The position numbers and the translations under genes were made by a program. The notes under the pieces were generated by a model. The model was not told the DNA's origin, did not search any database, and saw only the letters and a list, made by a program, of their open reading frames with translations. Shown in pieces: positions 35,132-47,078 of a stretch of 64,000 nucleotides of DNA (position 1 is the stretch's first letter; the number at the start of each line of letters is the position of its first letter). Source of the DNA: Verpa conica. Taxonomy: Eukaryota; Ascomycota; Pezizomycetes; Pezizales; Morchellaceae. The stretch spans positions 62,001 to 126,000 of the forward strand of contig JAUFSD010000005.1 in assembly GCA_033030425.1 (NCBI GenBank), in the 5' to 3' direction.

Positions 35132-35201
35132 GTTATACATTATGGGATTTGCAAAAGCTTTTTAATAGGGGATAAAGATACCTGTTTATAGCTACTTTTA
35201 A

Positions 35202-35207
35202 AATAAA
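35202..35207 (+). terminator. Polyadenylation signal after alpha-galactosidase
   Basis: AATAAA about 70 nt after the stop codon, in an A-rich stretch. Fungal signals are loose, so this is only suggestive. Confidence 0.35.
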
Positions 35208-36144
35208 AAAATAATCCAATTTATTAATTCAGGTCTGTCATATGTGATGTTTCCAAATGATCGCTCCCCAACATCTGCCCTACCGATACAATCGGATCGG
35301 GTCACGAACGGCTCTGCGTGAGACATCGCCATGTGTGCATATCCCAATCCGAGGCGCATTGCATCGGGTGCGTCATGACCCCGAAGCCCGATTTGAAGTA
35401 TTTGCCTCGAGTCACGGCTCACAACCAAGCAATCGGTACAAACAAGTATGAAAATCATTACCTGCACCAGCACAGGAAAACCCTGCCATGATTCACCAGC
35501 TTACTTTTCTCCAATCTGCTTGCCAGCGCAGTGCCCACGGATCATTCCGGATCTTTGTGCAGATGTGAATTTGGGCGTTCAGCCCCGAGCCAAGATTATC
35601 TATGTGCTGTGTAGTGGTACATTCAGCTCGTACAGTTGATCCGGTCGCACGTAGTACAATTGTCTTTAGAAATGGAAGTGTATAAACCCAACAACGCGTT
35701 GCAGTGCCCTCTCCAGAGTCCCCAGGGCAATCCCCACGCAAAGATCTTACCATGTGGTAATCTATGCACAACTAACGTCTCCAGCATCGCTAGGCCACCA
35801 GGTCAGTTCACCCATTCCTAGATTTCAAGAATGTGGTCATAAATAGCTATCTGTAACAGAGTGACCTAAGGCTATTTTTAGAGGACTTTGTATTGCTGAT
35901 AACGGCGACCTGCAAGATCTGTATCCAATTTGTATAACGATAACACGTTGAGTTGACCGCACTTTGAGTCTAAGACAACGGAGAAACGCCCGCGAAAATC
36001 TTGGAGCAGGTACACGTTTATGCTTTTCTTACCAGCCTGCCCTTTTTCTAGAGCAACCCAAAGAACAGCCTATCTACTGGACGGCCCGCTATCAACGGAT
36101 GCGCCCAGTTGATTATCACATGATATCGTGTCAATTCAAAGGAC

Positions 36145-36212
36145 GACGTGAAAAGGGGAAATCTACTTCAAAATAGACGCGACTGACCAATCAAATATAG
36201 CAATAATTAGAG
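36145..36212 (+). repeat. Direct repeat, copy 1
   Basis: Shares the blocks ACGACGTGAAAA-GGGGAAATCT, CTCAAAA-like, GCGACT and a closing AATAATT-like A/T block with copy 2 at 37353-37424, by eye roughly three quarters identical. About 1.2 kb apart in the same orientation. Confidence 0.55.
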
Positions 36213-37352
36213 TCTAAAAATATGTGATGGTACTGGAATGAAGAGAAAACCTAGCCCTGATATGGGACTTCACTCTATCTTCCACTTTGCTTTCCCTGCT
36301 TAAGCACTTAATTCTTGGCCTTCCTATGTATACCTTAAAGAGCGACGGGAACTGCATGATATGTATGCACTATATCAGTGTAACTCTTTTCCCCCTCAAT
36401 CCCCATTGGTGTAGCCTCGAACCGCCAATACTTGTAAAGACCCACAATTATAGTTTCCGGGGTATGGGAATCGCGAATTCTCTTATCAAGTAGTGTAAAG
36501 TATATCTAGGCGAGAGAGGGGGGGTCGGTGATGCCCGCAAAGCCTTGGTGCTAAGACTTCCCCTCCTCTCTCAGAAAGTTCACAAGAACGTAGATTTCTT
36601 TTTCCTCCTCTACGGCGTTAGTCATGATAATATATATTAAAATACCGGCCAAAGGAGTCCAAAGCCAGCCAGGACGAGAATGAACACATACACAGGAGTA
36701 ATTCAGTTGTATCAAAGCACTCTATAGATGCACCCCTTTACCTAGTTCCAAGTGCTATCCAATGGTGATAGTAGTCGTGGTGGTGTAGGGGAGAATCCTA
36801 CACTGGTAAATTCCGGAGAGACAAGACTTTTCGTCGCGCCTCTCCGTCATTACCAAGACACGGCCTAGCTCAAAGGACAGATTTAACCCAGTAAACAATG
36901 ACGTAACAGGCATAGTTTGCTGTGCTGGTCTCTTGATCCAGAACATGGGAAATGTAGAAGCGGAGGTGGTCTAGGAATCACTGATACGGAGATTTAACTC
37001 AGAGTAAGACACCAGCTCCATATCCCTCTTACAAGGCAAGAATTCATATAGACAGATCGAGTGATATTCAATGATCACGAAATATCCTCCCTGGATGCGC
37101 GGTTGTGAGGCTCAACAGAATAACCTGCGATCGTGGACCTCGCTTAGCCCTACCATAAAAACCTCTCTCTACTCACAGGTTTTTGCCTGCCCAGTGCGCG
37201 GAGCCGACGATGGCGGACATGGCTGCAGCTGTGGACTGCATCTGTCTCAGAAGCGGTTTCACCGTGTCTTTAGCTGCACCTAGTGGTGACGGGCATTGGA
37301 AAGACTGTCTGGCCCAATTGCTTACATTTAAAGTCTTCGAGGCTCAAGAAGC

Positions 37353-37424
37353 AACGACGTGAAAAAGGGGAAATCTGGCTCAAAAAACGAACTGGCGACT
37401 AATAAAATGTAGTAAATAATTCAT
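37353..37424 (+). repeat. Direct repeat, copy 2
   Basis: Second member of the pair with 36145-36212, same orientation, with small indels. Could be what remains of terminal repeats of a decayed element or a local duplication. Confidence 0.55.
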
Positions 37425-37630
37425 AATATTATCTCCTTTTTTTCTTTCTTGTTGACATGTATCGTGTACTTCATTTATTAAGTAAGCTTCACAAGATTAT
37501 AATTAATAAAAAAAACATGATGTGCAAACTAAACATCGTGGGTAATTTTTTTTTCCATAAACTATGAGAAACGCCTGTGAGAAAAGAAAACCCCCCTCCC
37601 GATCCCCCCCTCCGTTTACTCTATTTTTAT

Positions 37631-39107
37631 CTAAGACCTGTACCAGTTTGCCACTGGGTCACCAAGGCATTCACCGAGAGTAACCACTAGAAACCAGTTA
37701 GTAAGTGGTGAGCTGGAGGATATTGTGGGTGAAATTCAAACTTACTTTTATAGCCAGCGGCTGCAAACTGGCGGACCATATATGGTGCCAAATCATTTGC
37801 TGTCTGGGGATGAATGTCATGGGCGATAGACAAGAAGCTTTTGCTGTTTGGACTTGTCCCTTGGATGGCTCTGGCAACATTATCCTTCGATACTTGGATG
37901 TTGTCGAGATGGTTATAATCATCGGTGTCAAGGTCAAAGTAGATGATGTGGTAGCCCAACTCTGCCATAGTCGCCTGACAAGGGCCGTTACAGGATGAAT
38001 ATGGTGGTCGCATGTAGGTCGGGAACTTTCCAATGATTTTCACGAGGGCAGCCTCAAGCCTGTACATTTCGTTCCGGCGAGCCTCTTCGGATATGACGGA
38101 GAGGTCTTGGTGCGACCAACTACAATGAACGTATTAGCGGGCAGTTTTACCAATGTATATAGTTGCGGGGACATACGTGTGGGATGCAATCTGATGTCCA
38201 TTGCTATTCATGCGTTGGATGACCTTGTCCCAGCCCTTGGAGCTGTCATCGATATCGCCTTTGTTGATATTGCTTCCACTGAAGGTAGAGATATTAGTCC
38301 TAATAATTCCAGAAAATCCAAAGGAAAACCCACGTGACAAAGAATGTTGCCTTCGCTCCAGCATTAGCGAGGGTATCTAGTAATCCGTTCGTGTACCTAT
38401 TATATTACTGTCAATAAAGCACTAGGATCCACTTTCATAGATGGTTCTCACAAGTATGGCCCGTCATCGAAAGTCAAAGCAACCTGCCCAGGGTTATTAC
38501 AATGGTAGACACCACCAGCCCCTAAGGTTATGTTAGCAAGGTGCAGGTGAGGTGATGCACAAAAGGTTTAATACCATATAGGATACCACCGTTCTTTGGC
38601 CTGGCTACACCTGATGTAGTTCCACCACTCGAACCGCTTGAAGGAGGGCTGCAAGTCTGTTTACGTCAATACCCAGTACTGAATGTAACGAGGGACAATA
38701 TAATGGGCCCTTACACCGAACGCTGACTGACAACCGGATCCTAGATTAAGAGTAAGCGCCAAGCCACAGATAAACAGCCAACCCTTTCAAGATTTAAACA
38801 TACCACAATAAGCTGCAGTACTACCACACCAACTATAAATTGAGTTAGAAACCGGTACTCTTTGTTTAGTTAAGACGAAAACTAACCCATTGGCAGAACA
38901 GCAGGGGCCACCAATACCACCGCTCGTGCAAGTTTGTCCTTTGTTTACACCGGCAGCAAGGTTACCGCAGGTCCCATCTGTCGTAGCCCGCCTGTCAAGC
39001 CTATCACTATCTAACGCAGCCTTGAATGGATTCGAGAGGACAAGCGGACTCGCAAGGGCGAGCGAGCTCAACGAGAGCAAAGCAGGAATAAAAGTCGAGT
39101 AATGCAT
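37631..39107 (-). CDS. Chitin deacetylase: CBM18 + CE4 (NodB) polysaccharide deacetylase
   Basis: Nine exons on the minus strand: 39107-38887, 38832-38804, 38740-38715, 38656-38575, 38521-38452, 38396-38334, 38278-38177, 38119-37746 and 37686-37631; 340 residues, all junctions in phase. A signal peptide ends near SLALA and a dibasic site (LDRR) follows. CBM18 chitin-binding: TCGNLAAGVNKGQTC, PCCSANGWCGSTAAYCG, SGCQSAFGTC. A Ser/Gly linker leads to the NodB domain: motif 1 TFDDGP, motif 2 SHTWSHQDLS, motif 3 RPPYSS, motif 4 near YFDLDTDDY, motif 5 SIAHDIHPQT; the end reads LGECLGDPVANWYRS. The metal-binding Asp-His-His set and the catalytic Asp are present. It should turn chitin into chitosan at the cell wall or on released chitin fragments. 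The unusually fragmented 5' half (six exons of 26-102 nt) is notable. Confidence 0.93.
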
Positions 39108-41586
39108 AGCTTTCGAGTGTAATAACGACTGTATAAGATAAGATAGGATACAAAGCCTAAAGAGTGAGAGAAGAATGGCCCCTTCCAAACACTGGGAAAG
39201 AGGCCGACTTAAATGTAATTCAGAATAAGCCAAGAAAACTATAATAGCACGGATGAAAAGAAATAGAAAAGAAAAGAAAAAACAAAGACAGCTCAGCAGA
39301 GGATTCCCAGTTTACATTCTGTAAGTGCATGGGAGTGACACTAGTGTCGACAATCCTTAACGGGACAGACCCGTGTCTTGGTGATTCTTTGACTTTGACG
39401 ATTAGAGCGCCTGTTCAAACAAACCTTGCAACACCTATAGAAGCTTGGCTTATAAGGACAAAACTCGTTCATGATCGCCAGAAGCCAGCCGTGGACAGGC
39501 ACCGAGTCTCGGCGCTGTACCATAATTAGCGACACTTTTACAATCAGCCAGGGAGGGGAGTCTATCCCTAGGCGACAGCGTCACAGCATGGGGCCGGGAT
39601 GATTGCGACGCATAGCGATTGGGTCCTGACGAAATATAGTTGATGCCGAGTGAACTGGGTAATCTCGGCGAAATCTGGGCGAAATAATGACATGGACAAC
39701 TAGATCGAGCTGCCTGTCGCCCTCGTCCGATTAGAGCTGTAATGGGTGAATATAGGCGCAATACAATATCTCAAAGGAGAAATACTTGGCTTTGTGAGGT
39801 GTCCTAAGTATAAATGAAACAATGGCCAGTAAACCCTCATCACCCCCTGACGATCAACCTAAAAGAAAGAGCCGCAACCTCAGACACGGAATGCGCGCTA
39901 GGTGGTCTTGACCAGTTTAGAAGTATCTACAAAGGATATTCATAACGCCTTTCAATTGTGGACGCCCAATCTCGATCTCCCGCTATTCAAGCCGTCCTGT
40001 CAGCTTCATCCTGCTTTGTTGTGAAGTATGGTGTCACGTGATTGTATATCCTTCCTTACTTGTTAACAAACTTCACAAAGGCATCGCTGAGAAGCCACTT
40101 AGACAAGGGCTGTTGGCTTCCTTACTGCCAGTTGGCTTGAGCCACTGTGATACAATTTGCAGATTCCGTGACATACTATGTATCTACTCAAACTCATTTC
40201 TTACTTGGCCCTCGATCCCGATCTCTGTTAATAAATCTACTACTTTTTTATCTGCCAAGTAGAGGTAGAATCCGTGTGTTTCTAAGTAGACTTCCGCGGG
40301 GAGAGGGCCAGAGTAACTACAAGCCCAACCGTACCTGATTCAAAGAGGCTGGGACGTGAGACTGCTCGAGTCTTTGCCAACCGCATCTCTTATCAATTAC
40401 ATCACTAAAGATACAATCGCGACCCTTTGGAGTTGAGGACCTTTCTCTGCTTCGGTAGTAGACTCCCAGCCAATTGGACCTTTATACGTGAGAGTTATTT
40501 GTACATTGGGCTTCCGCTGTAAGAATATCTGTTACAACAATAGCCGATCTATCAGAATATGATATATCTACTTTAGAGTCTTCGATGATAGGGTATACGT
40601 GTGTACTATAAATAAATGGTCTACTAGAATACGAATCTTGGCCCTTAGTGTATTCTTATAACGAAGCTCTACTCATGCTACCGAATCAGAACCACGTCGG
40701 CAAAAGAGCGATCTGTTAGTATTATGTTCAGAGTCCTCTAGAGTTGGTATCTGAGGGGCGACCGAGGAAGATACTGATGCGAATTTCTCTATTCCTACAC
40801 GTTGTTTCACAGTTCAGAGACCAATCGCCGTATCTGACAACGCGGCCTAACGAAAGACAAGGAGGTTGAGTGAGGATGTGTAAGATTTTTAGAGGAGGGT
40901 GGAGAGTAGAAATTCGAAAGGGGGTTTTGGCGTTTCAGTTACTTTTTATATTATGCGTTTGAGCTTTTGTTAGAGACTTTTGGTTTTGCGTTGTTGTAGT
41001 TCGATAGCGCTCTGTTTGTGATTTGTTTCGGCTTTGTTTGTGGGTTTTATCTTTTGCTTTATTGTTTGGTATGAGTGCTTATACCCTTTAGGACCCCGTT
41101 TATTACGATTTACTCATTCATCTACTTATTGCCAACGCGGCTTCCATTCAACAGCGTGATGGTTATAATATCTTCATACGTTATCACTCGATTTTTGTTA
41201 GTATCCCTATTAGGGTATATGGCTTAATTTAATTAATTGCCCTCTCATGGGTACTAACATCTTCTTTAATTTCTAAAAAAGCCTTTACGGCATAATTTCA
41301 CCTAGGTAGAGTGGTACCTACATCATACTAAGTTTAATGAGCCCTCATTATATGACCTTAGAATCAGCTAGCACAACTCAACGGGCTCAAGTTTTAACTT
41401 ATTTTTTAGTACATAGAGAGAAGAGAGGGGAATATTAAGGAAGCCCTTATCAGACCTAGTAGTTTATAATTACCGGGAGTATATTGATACCTAGCTGGGT
41501 AAACCCAGAATATACAGTCGTGTCTAACAGATTCTCGGAGTCCCTCAACGCGACGCTGCTGCTTGAACCTCGACAACAAACCATAA

Positions 41587-41658
41587 AGGTAGTCTCGTGC
41601 GTGCTCTAATTGTTGCTTTTGCTGCGTAGCAAATATGGGACTGGGAACGAGACTACCA
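41587..41658. repeat. Short inverted repeat (11-bp arms)
   Basis: GGTAGTCTCGT at 41587-41597 and its exact complement ACGAGACTACC at 41648-41658 flank about 50 bp. It could fold as a hairpin; it lies 160 bp from the MITE-like element. Confidence 0.5.
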
Positions 41659-41815
41659 TAAATGGAAATAGAAAATGAATGGCTGGATGCTAAAGAATAG
41701 ATAGTCTAAGTAATATAGTTTTTTGTTGCTGTGATACTGTGCCTAGGGCTCTTTGATTGTCCTTGAGGCACCGTAAACTTGTTAAACACGGTTATACACT
41801 TTTTTTAGCAAATCA

Positions 41816-42102
41816 TTGGGCGTTAATTAAATACCTGGCCTCACAAAAGTTTTATGGGGCAACAAAACAGCAATACCAGTATTTATGGTCAATTCATTCA
41901 TTCGGGCGGCAATACCAGAAGCAGAAAAGACAGCGTACGTACACTACTAACCAGAAAAGCAATAAAAATATGATAGAACTATAGGGATGCTTTATTTAGC
42001 CTTGTTTTTATTTATTTGAAGTTTAGTTAGTAGTCTTTAGTAGTCATTAGTGAGTTCTAGTCTCGCGGTCAGGAGAAGCACGGGTACTTAATTAACGCCC
42101 AA
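41816..42102. mobile_element. MITE-like element with terminal inverted repeats
   Basis: The ends are TTGGGCGTTAATTAAATACC (41816-41835) and the near-exact inverse of it (42083-42102, one mismatch). Inside, ACTACTAACCA and AGTTAGTAGT form a second inverted pair. About 290 bp, non-coding, AT-rich. No target-site duplication is evident at these exact borders. Size and structure fit a non-autonomous DNA transposon. Confidence 0.55.
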
Positions 42103-44721
42103 GTACTCGGGGCATGATCAAGTTGCAACCACGAGGCCCACGACGCCTAAATCCCGCCAATAACAAGTACAAAAAAGAGGAAACCATTTGTAAGGCTGCT
42201 AATATATTTGATTATTTGTACCTACTTATTTCTACTTCTGTAGTTCATCCTTATTGCTATGTATGGTGTAAAGGGCCCCGGTTTATACTGAAATTAAGTA
42301 TTATATTCCGCCTCAGAACTATATAATTATCGAAGAAACTGAAATTCTCACCATGGCGTTTCAAGAACTAGAAATGTGTTTTTATCATTTAGACACCTCA
42401 ATATCACCGCTTGGGGAAATCCTGAATACATGTCACTCTCTGAATCAATAGTATCTCACCCAAAACCCATTTGTTTACATAAATCCATGTTTTAAACCGT
42501 AAATATATGTAGACAACATGAGCTTATATTCATTCTTCAACCGGCAACGGTAGTAGGTCTAAGCAATATTAGACACAAATGCTTATCTTCCAAAGCCAAA
42601 GACCCTCAGCAACATCAATTTATACATTTTGCTATAATCAATTTGAATGGAATTATTGAGGTTTTACCTGATTTCAACTTAGGAGTGCCGGAAGAGACTG
42701 CGGATAGGCCCATCAGTACTAATTTGACGGCTGGACAGTGGTGGTATATATGTAATGCTTCCACTATGACAGGCTTTTTAAACAAATCGGATAGAACCCC
42801 ATTTGTTGGGTTATAAACACAATTCTAATAAAAGTTCTTTATTCATAAAAGGCTTGAAGTCACTAGCAAGTAATATTCTAGCAGCCAACTTATTCCTAAA
42901 ATCGCCGGAACTTAACGCTTAGGGAGTTCCATACAGTGATCTAGCAAATAAGCGATGGCGTCTTTCAACGAATATATATAAAGGGAGTATGGGCTATAGA
43001 CGATGTACTGTTGGGATTTAGGAGCTGGCACACCGATTGTTTTTAGAAGAACTACAAAATAGATGAAAGAAATTTATTAAGAGATTAGAGAGAAACTGTC
43101 TACGGAATTTAAGTGTGTGTTTAAGATAATGAGTAGTACCAAAGAGAAGATGAAAATTTCTTTTCTTTAGCAGACTTCGCATTTGATAATACTCGATTTC
43201 GCCCTACGTATATAAAATTACATATGTAACTTACAACGGGACTCTCTCTCTCCGACTATTTTACTTAAGCCTCAAAGCTCTAACTATACCTAGGACGGCT
43301 ATTAGCAAGTACGCCGCCTATTTAGGAAACATTCCAGGTCCAGATCGAAGAACATAGCATCTAGATAACTCTCCACTTATATTAATCCTCAACCAAGATT
43401 AATAGCAAACACAACCGAACCGACCAAAACCACCCAACCTACCCGAAGGGAGGGGGGGATTAAATCCTCTCCAACAAAGCTGTCACACGGCATACCGGTA
43501 GTTAAACCCGGGTATAAATAATCATCCCCATCAATTAACCCTCGGAATAAACTCCCCACGGAAGTTTGAAAGGAACACTCTCTGGTACCCCAGTAACCAA
43601 TCAAGAGCGCGAGTGTGGAGAAGAAGAAGTGGAGGAGGGGATATATATGCGCAACCTTAATAAAGTTCCACACAGTAAAGATTATTGATTGATGAGGTGG
43701 GGTGAGGGGGGACAGATTAGGACTAGAGTTATCGTGGCGTTCAATAACATCTTACAGATTATTGCCTCAGACAGGGCTCCTACAGCCACTGTCAATATCG
43801 CCGAGGACCGAAAAGACCAATAGAAACGATTTCCATGTTTTTTTTTTTACAATAAACTTGCCGATCGCTATAGTCCAATTAGAACGAAAGTAGGTCCCCC
43901 CCTCCATTTTCGTCCTCAAAAATACGGATTTGTCATTGTGCAGAAGTGGCTTGTATATAGGGTGTTGGGCCCAGGTAAAACTTCCCCCGCACCATCATCT
44001 TCCCCTCACCAATCACCCACCCCCCCTGACCAACCTTAGTAATATAGATAATCATGAAGCTCACACACCCCCTAGGGCTGTTTGTAGCTGGTAGGCTGTA
44101 TGGCTATTTTTATACTTATTGGTGAGTGGAATTTCTGACTTCTAGCGTAGTTCCTATTTAAAGGGAGTGGTTTGAGGTTACGCGGTCTTCCCTTAATTGC
44201 CACCGTTACAGTTATGCTTGGTTTTTCTTGTAGGAAGCAGAAACGTTATGTTTTCTGCGTTGAATAGTAAGGTGCAATACTTGTACGTTAACATAATCAA
44301 TGGGGTGGGCTTGTAATCATTATAGATGGCTAGGAACGCAAACAAACTAAAGTAATCCAAGATTTTATTAATACAGAATTCGAATAGCCCCTATTCATTA
44401 TCACATTTGAAGTACAGCGGTCACATCTTTATACCAACCGTTTTATAAACGCCTAAATATATACACTGGGGGTGCTAAAAGAAAAACAGCTTATAGCCCG
44501 TACAAGAAGTTGTAAGGGCCTCATTTCCTAGAGAATTACAAACGAAAAAAAAAAAAGTCCAAATGATAGCTTACTGCTTCTCGAGCGATACTCATAAGCC
44601 CAATACCGTCGAGCTTAAAAGTCGTACAAAATAAAAGAATGACATGCCAAATGACGCTTGAAAGAATAAACGTGAATTTTGCATCCGTGCGTCAGTTCCA
44701 TAATAAAAAATAATCCCCGTT

Positions 44722-47078
44722 TCATTTTTTGCCTGGGTAGCCTCCGTTTGACGATTCGTCAAAATTTCCCTCTGCAAACACCCCCGAATAGTTTTGCGAG
44801 CGGGGTCGCCCACTAAGCTCAGATGTAATTTCTGATCCCCTAAGTTCCGCTGGTTCTGAAGTCATGCTCGGAATGCGTTGGGAGTACTGGTTGTTGTAAT
44901 AGTCGTGCTGCGTTGGTGGAGGCGAGCCGTATTGACCTGGAAGAGGTCTTCTAGCCGGAACCGCTGCGAGTCCTGCGCTATAGGGTCCTGGGGAGGTTGT
45001 AGGTGAATAAGGTGCTGGTGTACCAGTAGGCGAGAATGCTGGTGGAGCATCATATGGGTTGTGGTTGTATCCCATCATGTGGGCTTCGCTATGTTCTTTT
45101 GTTGGATCTTGTCCTCCTGCAACTGCCATCATTGGAGCTCCGGAAGCGCTATTTTCTTGCCTCCTACGGCGGCGGATAAAGCATAGCGCAGCTCCGGCAA
45201 TCAAGGCAAGTCCTACAACACCACCCACTGTTGCACCAGCGATAACTCCAGTATTGGACTTTTTAGAGTCGGGTGTCGGAGTACTCGTCGTTGTAGTTTC
45301 GCCAGGTGCTACATAATCACCACAGCCAAGTGTTTCCAAATCTGGGGCGGGTTCAGCCCCAGCGGCGTAACGAATCGTCTTTGCTATGCCGAAAACGCTA
45401 TTCTCGTAATCGACTCTAAGATAAACCTGCGACAAGAATGGGGCACCTAAAAACGGCAGTTTTGGTTCCGTAGTGTCATTGAATCCAGCATTTCCAATCG
45501 TAGTTTGGATTTGGTCTAAAGTTAAATGTTAGTTATTGCTCACAGGTTACCAAAGTCGACAGAAATTCTTACTTGGAATTGCATCCCACTCCCCAACAGC
45601 ATGGTCAACTTCGGCAGATGGGAAGATCCATTCTTCCCTTGGAACAGTAACCTCAAACCCCCCTCTAAGCGTAAACTTAAAATCGCCTTGCGGGAGTAGT
45701 GTAGGGTCACTATTGTTGTATACAATGTACTCCCAAGTTGAGCTAACAAATGAAACATTTTGTCCAGTGAGCATCGTTTTATTGAAATTTTGTCGCACTT
45801 TAATAGGCATGATTGTAGTCCAGTATGCCGGTTCGATACAGGCCATGAAAGCCGCTAAGGATATTATATCAGTATAGAACAAGAATAGCTAGGTTGGGAC
45901 TCTCACATTGACCCTCCATAAGATTTACATCACCCCACTCAAGTCCGGTTACTTCAACCTGGAGCGGGCAGGGCTTAGACTTATCAGGAAATACTTTATA
46001 AGTCGTAAAGTCATCAGGACCGGCTTTCATTTTATTGTAGCCCCCAATTACAAGTTCCCCAGGAAGACTATTAGATTTTGAAGTGAGACCATAATCTAAT
46101 GCCCAGCTCCTTGTTGGACTTTGGTTCTTCTCAACAAGTACTTCGAGGAAGGACGAATCGGAGGCGAGACCAACCATACCCTGTCTTTAATCCATCAAAG
46201 GTCAGTTAAAGGTGAGTTACTCAGGTAAGGGTAGACAAACCCAAACGGAAAGGTTCCATTATCAATGGTTACCATGGGATACCCATCTAGGTTGAGATCC
46301 CTTCCCCCACCTTGTACTTTGACCTGAAAGTTATCCCATCCTTAAAAAGCAAGATCAGTATGACGATAAATTTAACTGGGGATTAAAACATATTCTTGTA
46401 TGCGTACCTCGTGGAAACATTGATATAGGGTCAGTGCCTAAAATTGTCAGTATAATAATATGTAAAAATTTTCGAGGCGCCTACCGTGATATTGCTCTGC
46501 ATTAAGATAATCCCATCCTTCATTCCTTCTAGAAGCATTATACGCTACGGTATGATCATCCTTTACCCATGTTTCACTCTTGTTCGTCTGGAAAATCCCC
46601 CCACGCCAAAACACACAACCCCGATCGATCGTATCCGTGCATACTTTGGCCTCTGGCATAAAAGATGAATTCAGGGTTGTTCCAACCTGCATCCCCAAGG
46701 CAACCTCTTGACTTCCTACATGTATAACCATAAGTCAGTACTGGGCTAAAAAGAAAAGAAAGTATTGTTCTATCCATCGATATAGGGCAGTGCTAATTCG
46801 ACAATGGAGATGGGACCAACCTGCGTGCCAGGACATGGATCGATGTGCGGCAAACTTATCAGGGGCGAAGAGTACGTTGACATCTGTAAAAGCGAGAGCA
46901 ACAGGTTTCACGGTACCTTTGAAGTCGGAAAGGTAAGTTGTTTGTTTCGATACTGTTTCGCGGGGGTATCAAACTTACAATTTTTTGGTGCAGTAGCGCC
47001 TTGAGCGCCAATGAACAAGCAGGAAAGAAGCAGCCCTGTCAGGCGACAGGCGCGTGTTGAAGACGACTCTCCCACCAT
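44722..47078 (-). CDS. Membrane-anchored aspartic-protease-like protein, probably catalytically inactive
   Basis: Eight exons on the minus strand: 47078-46979, 46916-46821, 46715-46485, 46437-46408, 46340-46237, 46180-45907, 45854-45573 and 45515-44722; 636 residues. A signal-peptide-like N-terminus (LTGLLLSCLFIGAQG) is followed by a pepsin-type (A1) beta-rich body: VALGMQVGTTLNSSFMPE, VCTDTIDRGCVFWRGG, MVGLASDSSFLEVL, GELVIGGYNKMKAGP, PFLSQVYLRVDYENSVFGIA. A single membrane helix (GVIAGATVGGVVGLALIAGA) with a stop-transfer RRRRR leads to a Pro/Tyr/Gly-rich cytoplasmic tail of about 125 residues. The active-site DTG/DTGS triads of pepsins are not seen at either expected place. Fungi have a family of such degenerate A1-like surface proteins. 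One donor (GTCTAC at 46236) is non-standard. It may act as a cell-surface binding or sensor protein. Confidence 0.8.

Larger units (their letters stand above)
35208..37630. other. Intergenic, holds a degenerate direct-repeat pair
   Basis: No supported gene. Two related stretches of about 70 bp lie at 36145-36212 and 37353-37424. One copy of the dispersed CGAGTGATAT motif is at 37058-37067. Short ORFs are without motifs. Confidence 0.5.
39108..44721. other. Gene-poor AT-rich stretch with a MITE-like element
   Basis: 5.6 kb with no supported gene. It contains a hairpin-forming sequence at 41587-41658, a TIR-bounded element at 41816-42102 and a reverse copy of the dispersed motif at 41182-41190. 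Elsewhere AT-rich with many stops, consistent with decayed repeats. Confidence 0.5.
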
